Part shown: positions 23,127 to 34,799 of the stretch, piece by piece
Layout: every line of letters starts with the position of its first letter
Position numbering within the stretch: position 1 is the first letter of the stretch
NCBI GenBank assembly: GCA_946699065.1
Contig: CAMPDV010000890.1
Span: 62,001-126,000 of the forward strand
Origin: Loxodes magnus
Lineage: Eukaryota; Ciliophora; Karyorelictea; Loxodida; Loxodidae
Length of the DNA stretch: 64,000 nt
Direction of reading: 5' to 3'
Position numbers and translations under genes: made by a program
The notes under the pieces: model-generated
The model's input: only the letters and a program-made list of their open reading frames with translations
Database searches by the model: none
Told to the model about the DNA's origin: nothing

Positions 23127-24530
23127 TCATGTTAATTGACCCTAAAATTTCTTTTCATCCTTAACTTTTCCAAAATTAAATTTCTAGATTTTGCTTAAGT
23201 TTTCTTATACTTAATTATTTTACTCTTATTATTGCTTTCCTATAACTTTAAAATGCTTCAGCATCCTCTGCCTCGTATATTATGTAAATGTATTTGATTT
23301 ACCATATGACAGATCTCCGCACTACTTTCTTATAAAATTTTAGCTTCTTAATGTTGTCTATCTCCTCCTCCACACTCTTGTACAATTCATTATAACAGTA
23401 ATCTCTGAATCTTTATTAATTTTTTGCTTCGCTGCTTTAAGTACTCTATTATTCCAAATTTTAAAGTGCTATCCTTCATAAAACACTCTAAATAATTTAT
23501 CAGATAAATATTAAATTTTCATTAATAAATTAGCCTTTAATTCATCTACAAAGCTTTCAGATTGAAATTTGCTTGGATCTTCTAAAAAATAATTAGAGAG
23601 TAGCTTCTTTGAGATATTTTATTATTAAGAAAGAGACTTCAGAATTTAGTTCTTAAATCTTTTCTAAAGTCATTTACTCTATCACTAATAAGTTATTCTC
23701 TTACATAGAAATGTCTTGCCTACATTCATAAGTAAGACCTGATTAATCTTATTTACTATTAACAGTTGAAAAACGCAAAAGCTTCTAAAGCCAACTTCAG
23801 GGAAGGAAAAGAAAGTTTCAAAAATCTCTTTAAATAATGTTTATCCAAGGAGTTTTTATAGCCATTATAATCGTTAAATTATATTTAAAACCTATAGCAA
23901 GTGCATTTGGTTATAGGAATAATTTATATTTATATGATTTATTTTCTAATCCGCTAGTTAATTTGATATTTCTAAATTACATTTATGTAATAAGACTTCA
24001 TATACATTTTTTCTCCTGCCTGCATATTAAATAGTAATCTGAGATGAATAAGGTCAATTAATTATAGTGGACGAATATAATTGCTTTTCTTCACTAAACT
24101 CTGATTTATTCTTTTTTCTCTGCTTCCAAGTTACTGCTTTTGACTATTATTTTACTTTTTATTTCTATATCTTCTTTAAAACTTCATGTTTTCCTTTTTT
24201 TCTAATTATTGAGACTGAAAATCTTATATTTTCACCATTTATATTAAAATGTTGAATTTTTCTTAAAGTGTAAGATTTCTTTTTCTCGGTTATATTCTTC
24301 CTACTAATCTTAATTCTAAAAATTGTTTATATCTTACTGATAGCTATATTAACCTTTAGCAAAGACGGAATCCACTCTTAAAAAATAACTCTATACATTC
24401 TTATTTAGCTAGTTTTTTTGTATAGTTAGATAGTTGTATTTGGATTTGTTTAATGCTTTATTTTCTGTTTTCTTTAACCATCAGATTAATTTTAAAGTAT
24501 CACATTCCTCTTGTTCAATTCAATTTAAAT
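23127..24530 (-). pseudogene. unidentified coding-like region, probably decayed
   Basis: The minus strand gives protein-like text in long segments. A 3' segment of about 150 codons lacks TGA until 23129-23127 and includes DPSKFQSESFVDEL, YEGQHFKIWNNRVLKAAKQK and a Gln-rich end. Upstream segments (ECRQDISMQENNLLVIEQ; NSLDKHYLKRFLKLSF) lie in other frames, which points to frame breaks or unseen introns. It directly follows the 3' end of an ORF1-like relic in the same orientation, so it might be part of that element or a separate gene. I recognise no domain. Confidence 0.35.
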
Positions 24531-25394
24531 GTTCTGCAGTAGCTTCAAGCCGCCGCATAAAATAAAAGTTTTTTAATCTTGGTTGTTTTTGTCCTTGATT
24601 CTCTCTTGTCCCAATTCTCATCTTCTCTATTCTTGAAGTTCTTGATTGTTTTTATTTTTTCTTGTATATTTGTCCTTCTTTATTGCAAAACAGTTTCTTC
24701 CTTTCCTTTTCTTCTTTAATTCAGTATTCTTTCTTGAATTTCTAGAATTTCTTACATCTTCTGTACAGATGATTCTGGCTTTTACAAAAGTAACATTTCT
24801 TCTTTATCTTTCTAGCCGGCTCCATCTTGATTACCTGCTCTTCTTCTATTTCCATTTTGTCGATCTTAGGAATTTCTTGTCTCTAACTTAATATTATTTC
24901 CTTATTCTAATCTTGTATCATTTTTATTGAGGCGCTCATCTGTTTCAACTCTTCCTACTGATACTTCCAGAGAGTGTCAAGCTCCCTTTCCGAATTTGCC
25001 ATTCGAAGCTCTCTTGAGTCCTGTTGCTCAATTAAATCCATTAGCTTCGTATTTTCCCTCTTGAGCTTATTAACCTCTTCCTATAGGTTTATGACTACCT
25101 TGATTAGTTGTTCTATGCTCAACTACCCGGAAGGATGACTTCCGACACCTCCTAATGTAGAGCCGATTTAGGCTGCTTCCTTGGCTTTTCCTGCGTTGAC
25201 AGAGTGAGTTCATGGCTTGTCTCAGCAATTAAATATTCTTCCCTGGGTAAGGAAGATTAATATTACTTCACCGGAGTTTAGTCTTATTAAGAAGAAGATT
25301 AGGGTTAAGTGTAAGACGACTGATTAAGAGTGGCTTCTGGTTTCCTCTCCTATTTCTTGGAGGTGGTGTAGAGACATTTCTTTAAGCCTTCCAT
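24531..25394 (-). pseudogene. ORF1-like coiled-coil element relic
   Basis: ATG at 25394 (ATGGAAGGCTTAAAG), collinear with the copy at 13625-14539. It shows a Ser/Gln-rich N-terminus, the 'VVEQLIKVV' to coiled-coil region with NLYRKRLISSRG-type heptads, the family signature RRNVTFVKARIICTEDVRN near 24770 and a basic C-terminus. The frame is broken at least once in the middle. The two copies also share the N-terminal block encoding 'SL-Q-SSYTQP'. Confidence 0.55.
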
Positions 25395-26036
25395 TTTATT
25401 TCACATTCCTCTTGTTTAGCTGTGATTACAAAGTTTGATTTATTGAAGTTGCTTATTTTAGATATACATGCTTTAAAGTAAATTCTGCTAAAGTTAAAAA
25501 GGATTAAATACTAATCTTTGTAATTTACGTTCTGAATTATAGATATTTCGAGTTATTCCCACAAGTTCTTGCTTAAAATTAGTATTTTTACATTATTAGT
25601 TCTCTTTATTTTGCAAGTTAATGCTCAGTCTTCATGACAAATTTGTATTGTTAAATTATGGAATTTTGGTACAAGATAGTTGCTTCTATTACTACCAAAT
25701 ACTGACCTTTTTTTCTATTTTTGGGATTTAAACTCACTGATATTTATTTTGATATTTATACTAATAGTAAAAAGTATTAGATGCCTATATGAAGGATAAT
25801 ATTTTGAAAAACTGAAATAAGATCCCTTATACTTGCATAATTAGAATTAAATTGATACTAATTATCTTATTTTTAATAATCCAGATTATTTCTTTATTCT
25901 CAACTTTTTTATCTTAAAAAGACAGAAAAATAAAAATGTAAACTAAAATAAATTTAAGCTAAGAATAAGACTTAAAGAACTTACAAAGTAATTGAATCTA
26001 AAAAGCTTTACGTTTTAAGTTTTTTGCAAGATTAAG
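25395..26036. other. AT-rich spacer
   Basis: A/T-rich DNA between an ORF1-like relic and the 11-bp array. No gene was seen. Confidence 0.45.
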
Positions 26037-26157
26037 TGTTTAAGGTATGTTTAAAGCATGTTTAAGATATTTAAAGAGTATATTTAAGGTATGCTTAAAT
26101 TATGTTTAAGATATGTTTAAGATATGTTTAAGATATGTTTAAGGTATGTTTAAGAGT
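26037..26157. repeat. 11-bp tandem repeat (GTTTAAGATAT)
   Basis: About eleven units of GTTTAAGATAT and close variants (GTTTAAGGTAT, GTTTAAAGCAT). The last five or six are nearly identical and the first ones more diverged. The 11-bp period is close to one helical turn of DNA. Confidence 0.85.
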
Positions 26158-26533
26158 TTTAGAATTATTTAAAATAAAAAAATATAAAAATAGAATTTTT
26201 AATAATAAAATTGAAAAAATAAAAGTAAAAAATTAATTATTATATTTTAACAAAATTAAAATATGATAAACATTTAATTAAAATATTAAGTTTATTAAAA
26301 AATTTTATTTACTTAAAAATTAAAAAAACACACCCAACATAAAAAACTATGACTCAGAAATTATAAGATTAAATAAACATAAATAATTAGAATTACTAAA
26401 AATATTATAAAAATAATTAAAATAAAAAAAGAAATTAAAATTAAATTTATAGTGGATTAAATTGCTTGTAATAAAAAGAAAATTAGTAAAAGTCAAATAA
26501 TTATTTATAAAAATGAGAAAATATAATAAAAAA

Positions 26534-27010
26534 ATGGCGGACTTAAAGGAATTTTTTCCTATTCTTAGGAGCCCGGTATGTAGCAAAATTACAAGGGAAA
26601 TAAATATCCAGAAAATGACTCAAACACAAACACCAACATCGCAAGAGAAATCTTGAAAGTCCGTACCTAAGAGGTTTCAGAGTTTAATCCTCCCGGTCAG
26701 ATGTGTATGTAGCAGTTTATTAAAGTAGCGCTAAACCTTCCGGAAGTGATTAAGAAGCTACCGATAAAGAACTCGAAGCTATCGGAACAGATTCAACATG
26801 GACTTCTCTTTAGACCTCAGAAGGGATAATCAGGAGTAGCTCGATACATTATGGAAATACTAACCAGAACAATTTAGCTAAGCGAACTTCCAAGTACAAA
26901 AGATTTAGGACTAAAATGAATAGATTTAAAACTACTTACAAAGCTAAAAGAAACTCCAAAGTTAAAAAAGCTAATCCAATCAACGAAAATTAATAGATAT
27001 AATAGAAATT
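26534..27010 (+). pseudogene. ORF1-like element, 5' part
   Basis: Plus-strand copy starting ATGGCGGACTTAAAGG at 26534. Its middle (SEFNPPGQMCMQQFIKVALNLPE, cut here) matches the copy at 14.4 kb (SEFNPSGQMSMEQLIKVV). The part carrying the family signature and basic end is absent: the sequence runs into the A-rich tail of LINE A, which probably inserted into or beside it. Confidence 0.55.
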
Positions 27011-27087
27011 AAAGAAAAAGGGTCACAGAAAATTTATCCTTGAGGAAAAAGAAAAAAAAGAAAAAAAAGAAAAAAAAAACTTTGATT

Positions 27088-27130
27088 AAAGTGCACGTAG
27101 CACCACAATGGTGCGCAGCACTACAAAAAG
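27088..27130 (-). repeat. LINE A 3' hairpin tail
   Basis: In element sense GTGCTGCGCACCATTGTGG then TGCTACGTGCAC: an imperfect stem with inner GCACCA/TGGTGC pairing. It is the same tail as in LINE B and the SINEs (GAGCTGCGC ... GCGCTC), and is probably the site recognised by the LINE reverse transcriptase. Confidence 0.7.
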
Positions 27131-27499
27131 TCAATTGAATACAAATTCTTCCTCCAAGATCCCTTGTGGTAATAAATATTCCTCTATTATTTCGTCAATC
27201 TCTTGTTATTCTTCTTCTTCCTTCTACTACAGTATTTCGCTATTTATTATTCTTGTTTTTACTATTCCCTCACTATAAGCCTTTTGAATTTTATCTTATA
27301 TTTCCATTTCATTATTATTTCTATATCTTTTTCTTTTTATTAAGTTTTTATATATTCAAATGAATTATCCTTTTCCAGCCCTATAATCTTTTCCAATTTC
27401 TTTCTTTCGATCAATTATTCCTTCCTGATATCCTTTTTTCCTTTGCTTTAAAATTGTACTTATATAGTCTTTTACTATTTAATCTACTTATGTTCTATG

Positions 27500-30400
27500 T
27501 TTTATTTCTTATTTTCTTATAAATTCCTATTCAATTTAATTACATTTCTTCTAAATTTCTTATGCACTTTTCTCTTCCATCACTGTATTCTTCACATTCT
27601 ATTATATATCTTTCATCTACTTTTGATTTATTGCACATCGGGCATTCGCTTTTTTCCACCAAATGTCTTTCTTTCAAGCAATCTTGACTTCCATTGTATC
27701 TTGCTCTTAGTCTAAAAATATAGCATATTTCATCTTTTCTGTATTTGTTATATCTTAGATAATTTGCTGGTTCTTTAATATATTTATCAAACCAATACAC
27801 TCTATATTATCATGTCGTTACCATTTAATCCATTCTCCATCTGTCTTCCATATTTGTACGATATTCTCATATTTTATTACTAATTTTTTCTTTCCCTGTT
27901 TTATTATTGTTTCCGTCATCTATAAACAGCTCTACATCTTTGATTTATATATCTTCTTTTATTAACGTACAATATTATTCAAATATAAAATTCTCTTCTC
28001 TATTTATCTCAAACATTATCCCATCCAATGTTTTCCCTTGATTACCTATTAGTTTACTTCTTAATCTTAATGTTTTTTATCATAAATAATGTTTAAACTT
28101 CATAAATTGCAATTCGTGTTCCAAAATCTCATTTTCCACACAAAATGGGGCATCCATTATTGCTCTCAGTGATCTTCTTTATAGAAATTCTAACTATTCC
28201 ATTGTTTGTTTACCAATAAACTATTCACAATATGGAACCATTTCAGTACCATAACTGAAAACTGAATTCACAAACGCTTTTATTATCATTCCTGCATTAA
28301 ACGGAGTCAATCCCTTATTTATTGCTATTTTTCCTATTGCCCATGCCTGTATCTTTTACGCTATCTCAAGTCTATTATCCATATGTTTAAGATAACTAAT
28401 ATTCTCTTCTATTATATGTCCAAGATATTAAAATTCTTTTACCCTTTATATTTATAATTAACCTATTTGAATTGTATTGCTAATATTCATTAGTTCCTTA
28501 TTTTCCTCCGTTTTTCACACCATTCATTTCGTCTTATCTGCTATTTTCAAATTATATTTTCCTGCTCATTTCACTAGTGCATATATAACATCTTCCTTCT
28601 TTTCCATTTCACTTACCAATGCTATATCATCCGCATATGAAAACATCCTGCAAATACTTTTTGTGTCTACCCTTTTTGATTCCTATATTATATATGATGC
28701 CTAATTTTCTCTTTTCTAACTTATGTAATAATTTTCTCATTATTATATTAAATAGTTATGGTGAGGTTGTGCTACCTTATTTTACTCCTTTGTTTGTTGA
28801 AAATGCTTCTGCAATTGTATCATTAATTTTTAAATGAATTTCTTCTACGCTATAGAAGTTTGCTAAAAGTTTAATTAATTATTCTGGTACCTGTAATTCA
28901 TTTAATATTTCTCATATATCACTCCTCTATACTGAATCATAGGTTTTTTGAATGTCTACAAATAATACAAATGCAATTTTATTGTTTTTATTATCCATTC
29001 CTAGACTGTTCTTAGATTAAATATTTGTTATGCACAAGATTTCTCTTTTCTAAACCTATATTAGTATTCGCTTTCTTGGTTATGAAGGTATGATTAGATT
29101 TTTTATAAAATCCATCTATCTATAGTTTTCAAGGCGTGATTTAAGAGAGAAATCGGTCTTTAATTTAAGGGTTCTAATTATCCTCCTTTTTTATATATAA
29201 AGTCTATATATTGTTATTTCATTTCCTGCGTTATTGTACCTTCTTCTAAGATTTTAGCTATCATCTTGCAGGTTATTTCTATTAATTTTTAGCCTCCTGC
29301 TATAATTGTGCCGGTTTGGATAGTATCCGGCCCGGCCGCTTTTCACTTGGCATTTTGTTAGAGGCTTTCCCATATTTCGTACTCATTAATTTCTATTTTG
29401 TTTTTATTTTTATATGCTTCCGGCAATGTGTTATCTCCTTCTTCATATAATTTTCGTCACACTTCTTTGAATCTTTATATATCTTCTTTTAATAGCGGTA
29501 TTCACTAGTTTTTTTTCTTTTGATTTAATAAATTTTTTATCTTTTTTCACATTTCTGTTAAGTTTTCTTTATTCACATTATCCATAAAGATGTTAAATTA
29601 GTTCTTTTAATCCTTTTTCCTTGCATTAATATATTCCTTTATTACTCTTTAAAATTCCAAATAAACTTCATCTGTACTAATTTCTTCGAACCTTCTGCCA
29701 TTTTTAATCATTGCTTTCACTTTTTTGCTGGATTATCTAAAACATTTATGTCATAATTTTGTTGATTCTGTGTACTGGATCCTTTTCTTACCTTCTTTTA
29801 TCTCCCCACATATCTGTTTTACTCCACCTTAAATTTGATTTTTTCATCACTTATACATTTCTTCCCCATTCATATATTTCGTTTCCTCTACTTAAATACT
29901 TTCTTGCATAAATTCAGAGAATTTTAATTATATTTCTTTTCTTTTCAATAGTTCAAAATTTAGTTTCTTTTTATATTCTTGTTTATTTATATCTTCGCTA
30001 ATTCACTATTACATTATTCCTGGTCTGTGGTCTCCTATTACGTATGAATAATAAAAGTCGCTTTTAATAATATTTTCTTTCATTGATTCTTCTATTATAA
30101 AATAGTCTATTTTATACTCTTTATTTTGGTAGACATACGTACCTAGATTGGCTGGGTCTATGCATATCAGATTTTTTTACTGCATGTACTGCGTAAGTCT
30201 CCTACCCGCCGAGTTTGTTTCTCATGGAGGTCACTTCTGCATATGCGCATTTCAGTCCCCTACTATTATTATACCAAGTCCTTTTTCTTACGCTTTTAGT
30301 TTCATTTCATTTACTACATTATAAAACGGTTCATATTAATCAGTTTCATTTGCTACTGGAACATATACATTTATAACTGCTATCTTTTTTTAACTTCCAT

Positions 30401-30691
30401 AGCAATCACACGAGCTCCTCCAAACAGTGCCATTTAATTTGCTTCACTTTCTGTCTGCCTAACTTCTTTGCTCAATTCATTTTTGATATAAAAGGCCACT
30501 CTTTTTCCTTTTTTGGAGCCTACTTTGGTTACGCTTTTATATCCTGCAATCCTGCACATTTCATTTTAATTTTCCAGTTGAATTTCTTATATCGCCATGA
30601 TAGAAATATCTTTCTAATTCATAAAAGTGCCTAAAGCATTTTTTGCGCTTTTTATTCCCCTTACATTTGCCGTACCAATCTTTATTATCAT
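27500..30691 (-). CDS. LINE A ORF2: AP-endonuclease / reverse transcriptase / C-terminal zinc motif
   Basis: Start ATG 30691 (MIIKIGTANVRGIKS). Endonuclease motifs are TANVRG, AIQEI (catalytic Glu), GD-NAH (TGA at the Trp position) and GDHRPG (the SDH-equivalent His). RT motifs are AK-KAAGPDTIQ (TGA at Trp), FVDIQKTYDSVQR (motif A), SYADDIALVSE (motif C) and KTK-MV. The C-terminal zinc motif is CPMC then H and C (C-x2-C-x7-H-x4-C) near 27633. One indel in a 7-T run near 30390 separates the first endonuclease block from the rest. Otherwise a single frame runs through. In-frame TGA is frequent and often at conserved Trp sites. It nicks target DNA and copies the element RNA by target-primed reverse transcription. 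Confidence 0.85.
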
Positions 30692-30719
30692 TTTTCCTAA
30701 TCCAGACTATTTCCTTTTT

Positions 30720-32309
30720 CAGATGTTTTTTCGCTCTTTACTCCATTTATTTCTTTCTATGCTTTAATTTAAATTTAGTGCTACTTCACCTCTTCTTATA
30801 AGTTTGTTTCCTTCTCCTTAGATTTTTCTTCATTTCTTTATTGCTTTTCTACGGCCTCTATATTTTTTGGTCTTTTTGCTCTATAAAATTTGATTATAGT
30901 TTATTATTTTCATTATCTTCTGTTCTCCCATATCTTCCTTGCATGCTTTTCTCTTAATTCTTAATCTATTTTAACTTCCCTTTAATTTTCATCCATTTAC
31001 TTGCTTTTCACAAACTTTGTCATGTTACTTTATTTCTTATCACTTTCTCTTTGAATTACGTTCTATCTCTACATCTTTCCATTTGACTTTGCTTATAGTT
31101 CTTATCTCTTTATCTTTTATATCTCTTTTATCATCTCTGTGTCTCAGCTTCTTATAATCGGCCAGTCCCATAAATGAGAGTAGTAGTATTTAAACAGTCT
31201 TTTGGAATAAAAAATTATTTCTTTTAATTTAGTTTACTTATTTTAAAGTTTGACTTAGTTTTCCACTTACACTTCACCTCTATCCTCATTTTGTTCCTCT
31301 ATGATCATTTTGTCCTCTACAACCATTTACTTGTCTTCTGCTTGACTTTTTCTAGACCTGGCTTATTAAAAACTAACTCTACTTCTGCTCTTTATTTTTC
31401 TAATTATTTTAGATATTTCCTTTTTTCCTTTGCTGCTTCTACTCTTCTGCACTATTTCTCTGTATGTCCTTTTTTTCCACACTGATTACACTTGTACATC
31501 ATTGGATGATATAGCCTCATTTTCATACCGTGCAGATCTATTACTTCAGGTATATTGTTCGCTTCTTCGTTATTTTATAGTTCCACATAGACAATACATT
31601 TTCCTGTCAGTATCGTGGTGTTTTCAAACGTGTGCATTAAATCTCCTTTAATCTAACCATATTATGCCAAGACCTCTTTTACTTCATGCATATTTGAGTA
31701 CTCATTTAGCGTAAATTGTACTGGGTAGTTAAGGAAGTCGAAATACTATTCCATATCCTTTGCCACTATTGCGATAACTGCTCCTTGATATTCACATTGT
31801 CTATTTTTTTTAAAGATTTTGTATTTTTCTTTGTTATTAAAGATCACATAGACGATTCCATTTGGTTTAACTGTGAACCGAGCAATTGCTTATCCATATT
31901 CTTATCATAATCAAGCCCTAAATTATTTAATCACTGCTTACTCGCCAGCATTTTAACCATCTCATCCTATGTTATTCAAGTATTGATTAAAATAGATTCC
32001 TACCACCATATCCGATAGTTAATTGTAAGCATTTTCGTATACTTAGATTATTTAATCTTTGGCAACTCTCGCTTGCAGTGTTTCTCTGTTCCGATGTTGC
32101 ATGATTATCTGCGTTTACTCCTTCTTCTGCCATCTTCCTACGTTTTTGTTTCCTCTCCCTTTTCTTTGTTCCATACCTACTTTTAGTTATCTTATCAGTA
32201 TAAATTTGGTTTCGGAAGCTTGTCCTATCTGATTACCCTTTCTGTGCATCCAGGTAATGAAATTGGTTCTCATTAACCAGGATTTGTTTGTTGTAAGTGC
32301 AGCCTCCAT
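30720..32309 (-). CDS. LINE A ORF1: Gag-like protein with CCHC zinc knuckle
   Basis: ATG at 32309 (MEAALTTNKSWLMRTNFITW). The middle carries a conserved block also recognisable in LINE C ORF1 (DFLNYPVQFTLNEYSN here; YFNYLNYPVHNTLD there). A classic zinc knuckle follows, CNQCGKKGHTEKQC (C-x2-C-x4-H-x4-C, about 31470-31500), and then a Lys/Glu-rich coiled-coil-like tail. The knuckle suggests RNA binding in the element's ribonucleoprotein. The frame changes at least once in the N-terminal half. It overlaps nothing and ends about 30 bp before ORF2. Confidence 0.7.
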
Positions 32310-32315
32310 TAAAAA

Positions 32316-32403
32316 AACTATTTATAATATTAAATATTAATATTGAAAGAGCTGCCCACTATTGAGGTGGTACGCGCTCTATAATCATTTTTATTTATTT
32401 ATG
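32316..32403 (+). mobile_element. orphan SINE/LINE 3' tail
   Basis: Only the last part of the shared tail is present: TTAATATTGAAAGAGCTGC, a hairpin ending in GCGCTC, then ATTT/TTTA repeats. It lies a few bases from the ATG of LINE A but points the opposite way. It is either a severely 5'-truncated SINE or the remaining tail of one interrupted by LINE A. Confidence 0.75.
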
Positions 32404-34332
32404 TAGAAACAAAATTCTCATCCATTGTAATATCCATCTACTCAGCTTTTATAGCTACCATCTGTATTACTATAATCATGAACCGTTAAAATTGATAACT
32501 CGTTTTAACTTTGAGAGGGTGTGTCTGTTGCATTTAGAGGTAAGATAATATCTTTAAATATTTCAACTTTATAATCCTCTGTATTTCCTACTTAAATTAG
32601 CTTAAATTTCAAGATGTTATATGTCTTGAACTTAATACTAATCAGTTACTTTTAGTCTATTTAATTTAAAGAGATCTAATCTAAAACTGAGTTTAAAGAT
32701 AGCTCTAAACAATAAAATTAATATTTTATCTCACTCAAAGTCACTCTATCACCGAACTAGAATCATTAAAACTAATTTTTCCAAAGACTGCCAGAATTTC
32801 TGTAGCTAAGGATTAAAGTAAATCCCTTTTTGTAGTTTTAAGAATAATAGACTATGGTCTAAATCCTTAAAGAGTAATCTTCGTTAATAAGTAAGAAAAG
32901 CTTAGTGACTCCATATTCTACTATAGTTGATGAAATGTTTTCTTTTAAATTCAAGGACTTTTTGGGAAGGATTCTGAAAAATTGTTAATAGTTAAATCCC
33001 GTTGAAATACTGACTGCTTCATTGTATAATTAGATTCAGTTAAAAATGGAAGATTTGTCCAGTTGTAGTATTATATAAAAGCAAGCAAAGAGTTGAATTT
33101 TCTTAATCAGAAGGAAGTAGTATTTCTCCATTAGCGTTATAAACTGGTTTATTGTAGTCTGAATTAGTTATAGACTTCTGTTCCATTAACTTAGAGATAT
33201 AAAAACTAATCTGCATTGATTAATTATGTAACATAGTGCTGTCTCATATCTAAAGCCTCTCTTCTATTTAACTGTATTTACTTGCTTAAGCAATGTTTTG
33301 ACAATTTGAAGTAAGGAGAGTGAATTAGGTTTTAAGATAGGAAATATTGTGGGAGTACTTGAATCTATGATTTACATAATAATGAGGATGAAAAGTGCAT
33401 ATATTGATTTTATTATGGTAAATGGAAATTTGCATATAAATATGAAATTAAAAGCTATCTTTGATGATGTTAAATTTTGAAGCCTCTAAGATTAGGTTTT
33501 GCTTTAAGAATTTGATGTATAAGTCTAGAGACTTAAAGTCTGTTATGTGTTTTTAAATTTAGGGTTTTAAGTTTGTATTAATGTTTTTTATAGGTACTTA
33601 TACTTATTGGGTTAAAGTTTGTTACTCCAATTTAAGAGAGTTTATGTTTAATTAAATCTTAATTTTCTACTCATAGTTTAAAGGAGATATATCGAATGAA
33701 TTTTAGTTACTCAATACGAAGATACGAGGTAAGAATTGCTTCTATTTATTTAATTAGCTTCCCTTTTAATCATATGATTTCCATCATTGTCTTAAATCAG
33801 CTATTAGCTCCATAGCTTCTGTTAAATTAAGGATTTACAAGAATAAAAGTAAAAATAAGGAGTAGAAGTTTTAGCTTTATAAGAATAATTGGAAGAAGAA
33901 CTTAAATGTTGGACCTATTTTACAATAACGAATATCTAATTATACTCTTTTAATTCTTATTGGCTAAGGCTCAAAGAAGGGGAATATTCATCTTTAACCT
34001 TTCTAAAAGATTTATTTATTTAAGCAAGTTTTTTAAATGAAATTGATCAATTGAAGTTAATTAAGTACCTGCACTATAATAATATCTCTTACTTTTTTAT
34101 GGATGGTTTCTTTCGCTTTATATAGAGAATATTTACTTTTTTCCACTTTAGATTAAACTAGTAGAAAGATATTAAGGAACTATAATCTGAAATCAGTTTG
34201 TCTATCATAGCAAGAAAAATAAAAGCTGAATGTTTTTGTGAGTCTTTTTTTGATTGGCACAAGTAATTTGTAACAGTTTTAGAAATAAAGATATCTTACT
34301 CTTGAACTAGTTTCTATGCTTGTTTTAATCCA
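32404..34332. other. AT-rich DNA, possibly containing decayed host sequence
   Basis: Slightly less extreme base composition than the pure A/T spacers. Minus-strand text near 33840-34320 is helical and protein-like (KAKETIHKKVRDIII) but has no recognisable domain. LINE B sits between this and the Kelch relic, so both sides could once have been one gene; that is speculative. Confidence 0.3.
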
Positions 34333-34344
34333 AGATAAATAAAT

Positions 34345-34402
34345 AAATAAATTTGATTATAGAGCGCGTAGCACCTCGTTGGTGCGCAGCTCTTTAATAA
34401 AT
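34345..34402 (-). repeat. LINE B 3' hairpin tail
   Basis: In element sense GAGCTGCGCACCAACGAGG then TGCTACGCGCTC: outer stem GAGC-GCGC pairing around a GCACC/GGTGC-like inner stem, followed by TTTA repeats. This is the closest match to the SINE tails, so LINE B-like elements are the likeliest SINE partner. Confidence 0.8.
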
Positions 34403-34799
34403 GTTTCAATACATGCCTATTTCTTCAAGTAAGCCTTCAGGTAATAAAAATTCTTCTCTTATTAGTTCCATATCTTCATCATTTTCTTCTTCATTATCTC
34501 TTGTTCTTCTGTCTTCTATCTATCTACGTTTTATTGATTCTTCGTTACAAGCGTCCATTATTTTTTTTACATACTTTGCTAATTTTCGTTTCTAATTATT
34601 TTCTTCTTAATCAAGCTTTTATAAACTCATAAAAATTATCCTTTTCCTGCTCTATAATATTTTCCTATTTCTTTTTTTCATTCAATTTTCTTTTCTAAGT
34701 ATCCTTTTTTTCTTTTTTCTAATATGTTTTTGATATAATCTTTTATTATCAAGTCAGTTTTAGCTCTTTTTTACTCTTCTTAGGTTCTAATGAATTTTT

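Larger units (their letters stand above)
27044..32309 (-). mobile_element. LINE A: nearly full-length non-LTR retrotransposon
   Basis: A two-ORF APE-type LINE on the minus strand. Order: ORF1 (32309 to about 30720), ORF2 (30691 to about 27500), then a 3' hairpin tail (about 27088-27130) and an A/T homopolymer tail (A8G repeats on the plus strand, 27044-27080). ORF2 motifs from the endonuclease GD-NAH (30243) to the zinc motif (27633) all fall in the same frame, about 870 codons, if TAA/TAG/TGA are sense. It is therefore one of the youngest elements here. Its 5' end abuts an oppositely oriented SINE/LINE tail (32316-32403). No target duplication was identified by eye. Confidence 0.85.

Noticed and set aside
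23837-24255. Hydrophobic plus-strand open frames (65 and 62 aa)
   Set aside because: They look like membrane proteins only because they are T-rich antisense of A-rich minus-strand coding-like sequence.
31291-31910. Several plus-strand open frames of 64-73 aa
   Set aside because: They are shadows of LINE A ORF1, whose zinc knuckle lies on the minus strand here.
27081-32403. DNA transposon with terminal inverted repeats
   Set aside because: The interior is a LINE and the 'inverted repeats' are the shared SINE/LINE tail in two orientations; no transposase was found.
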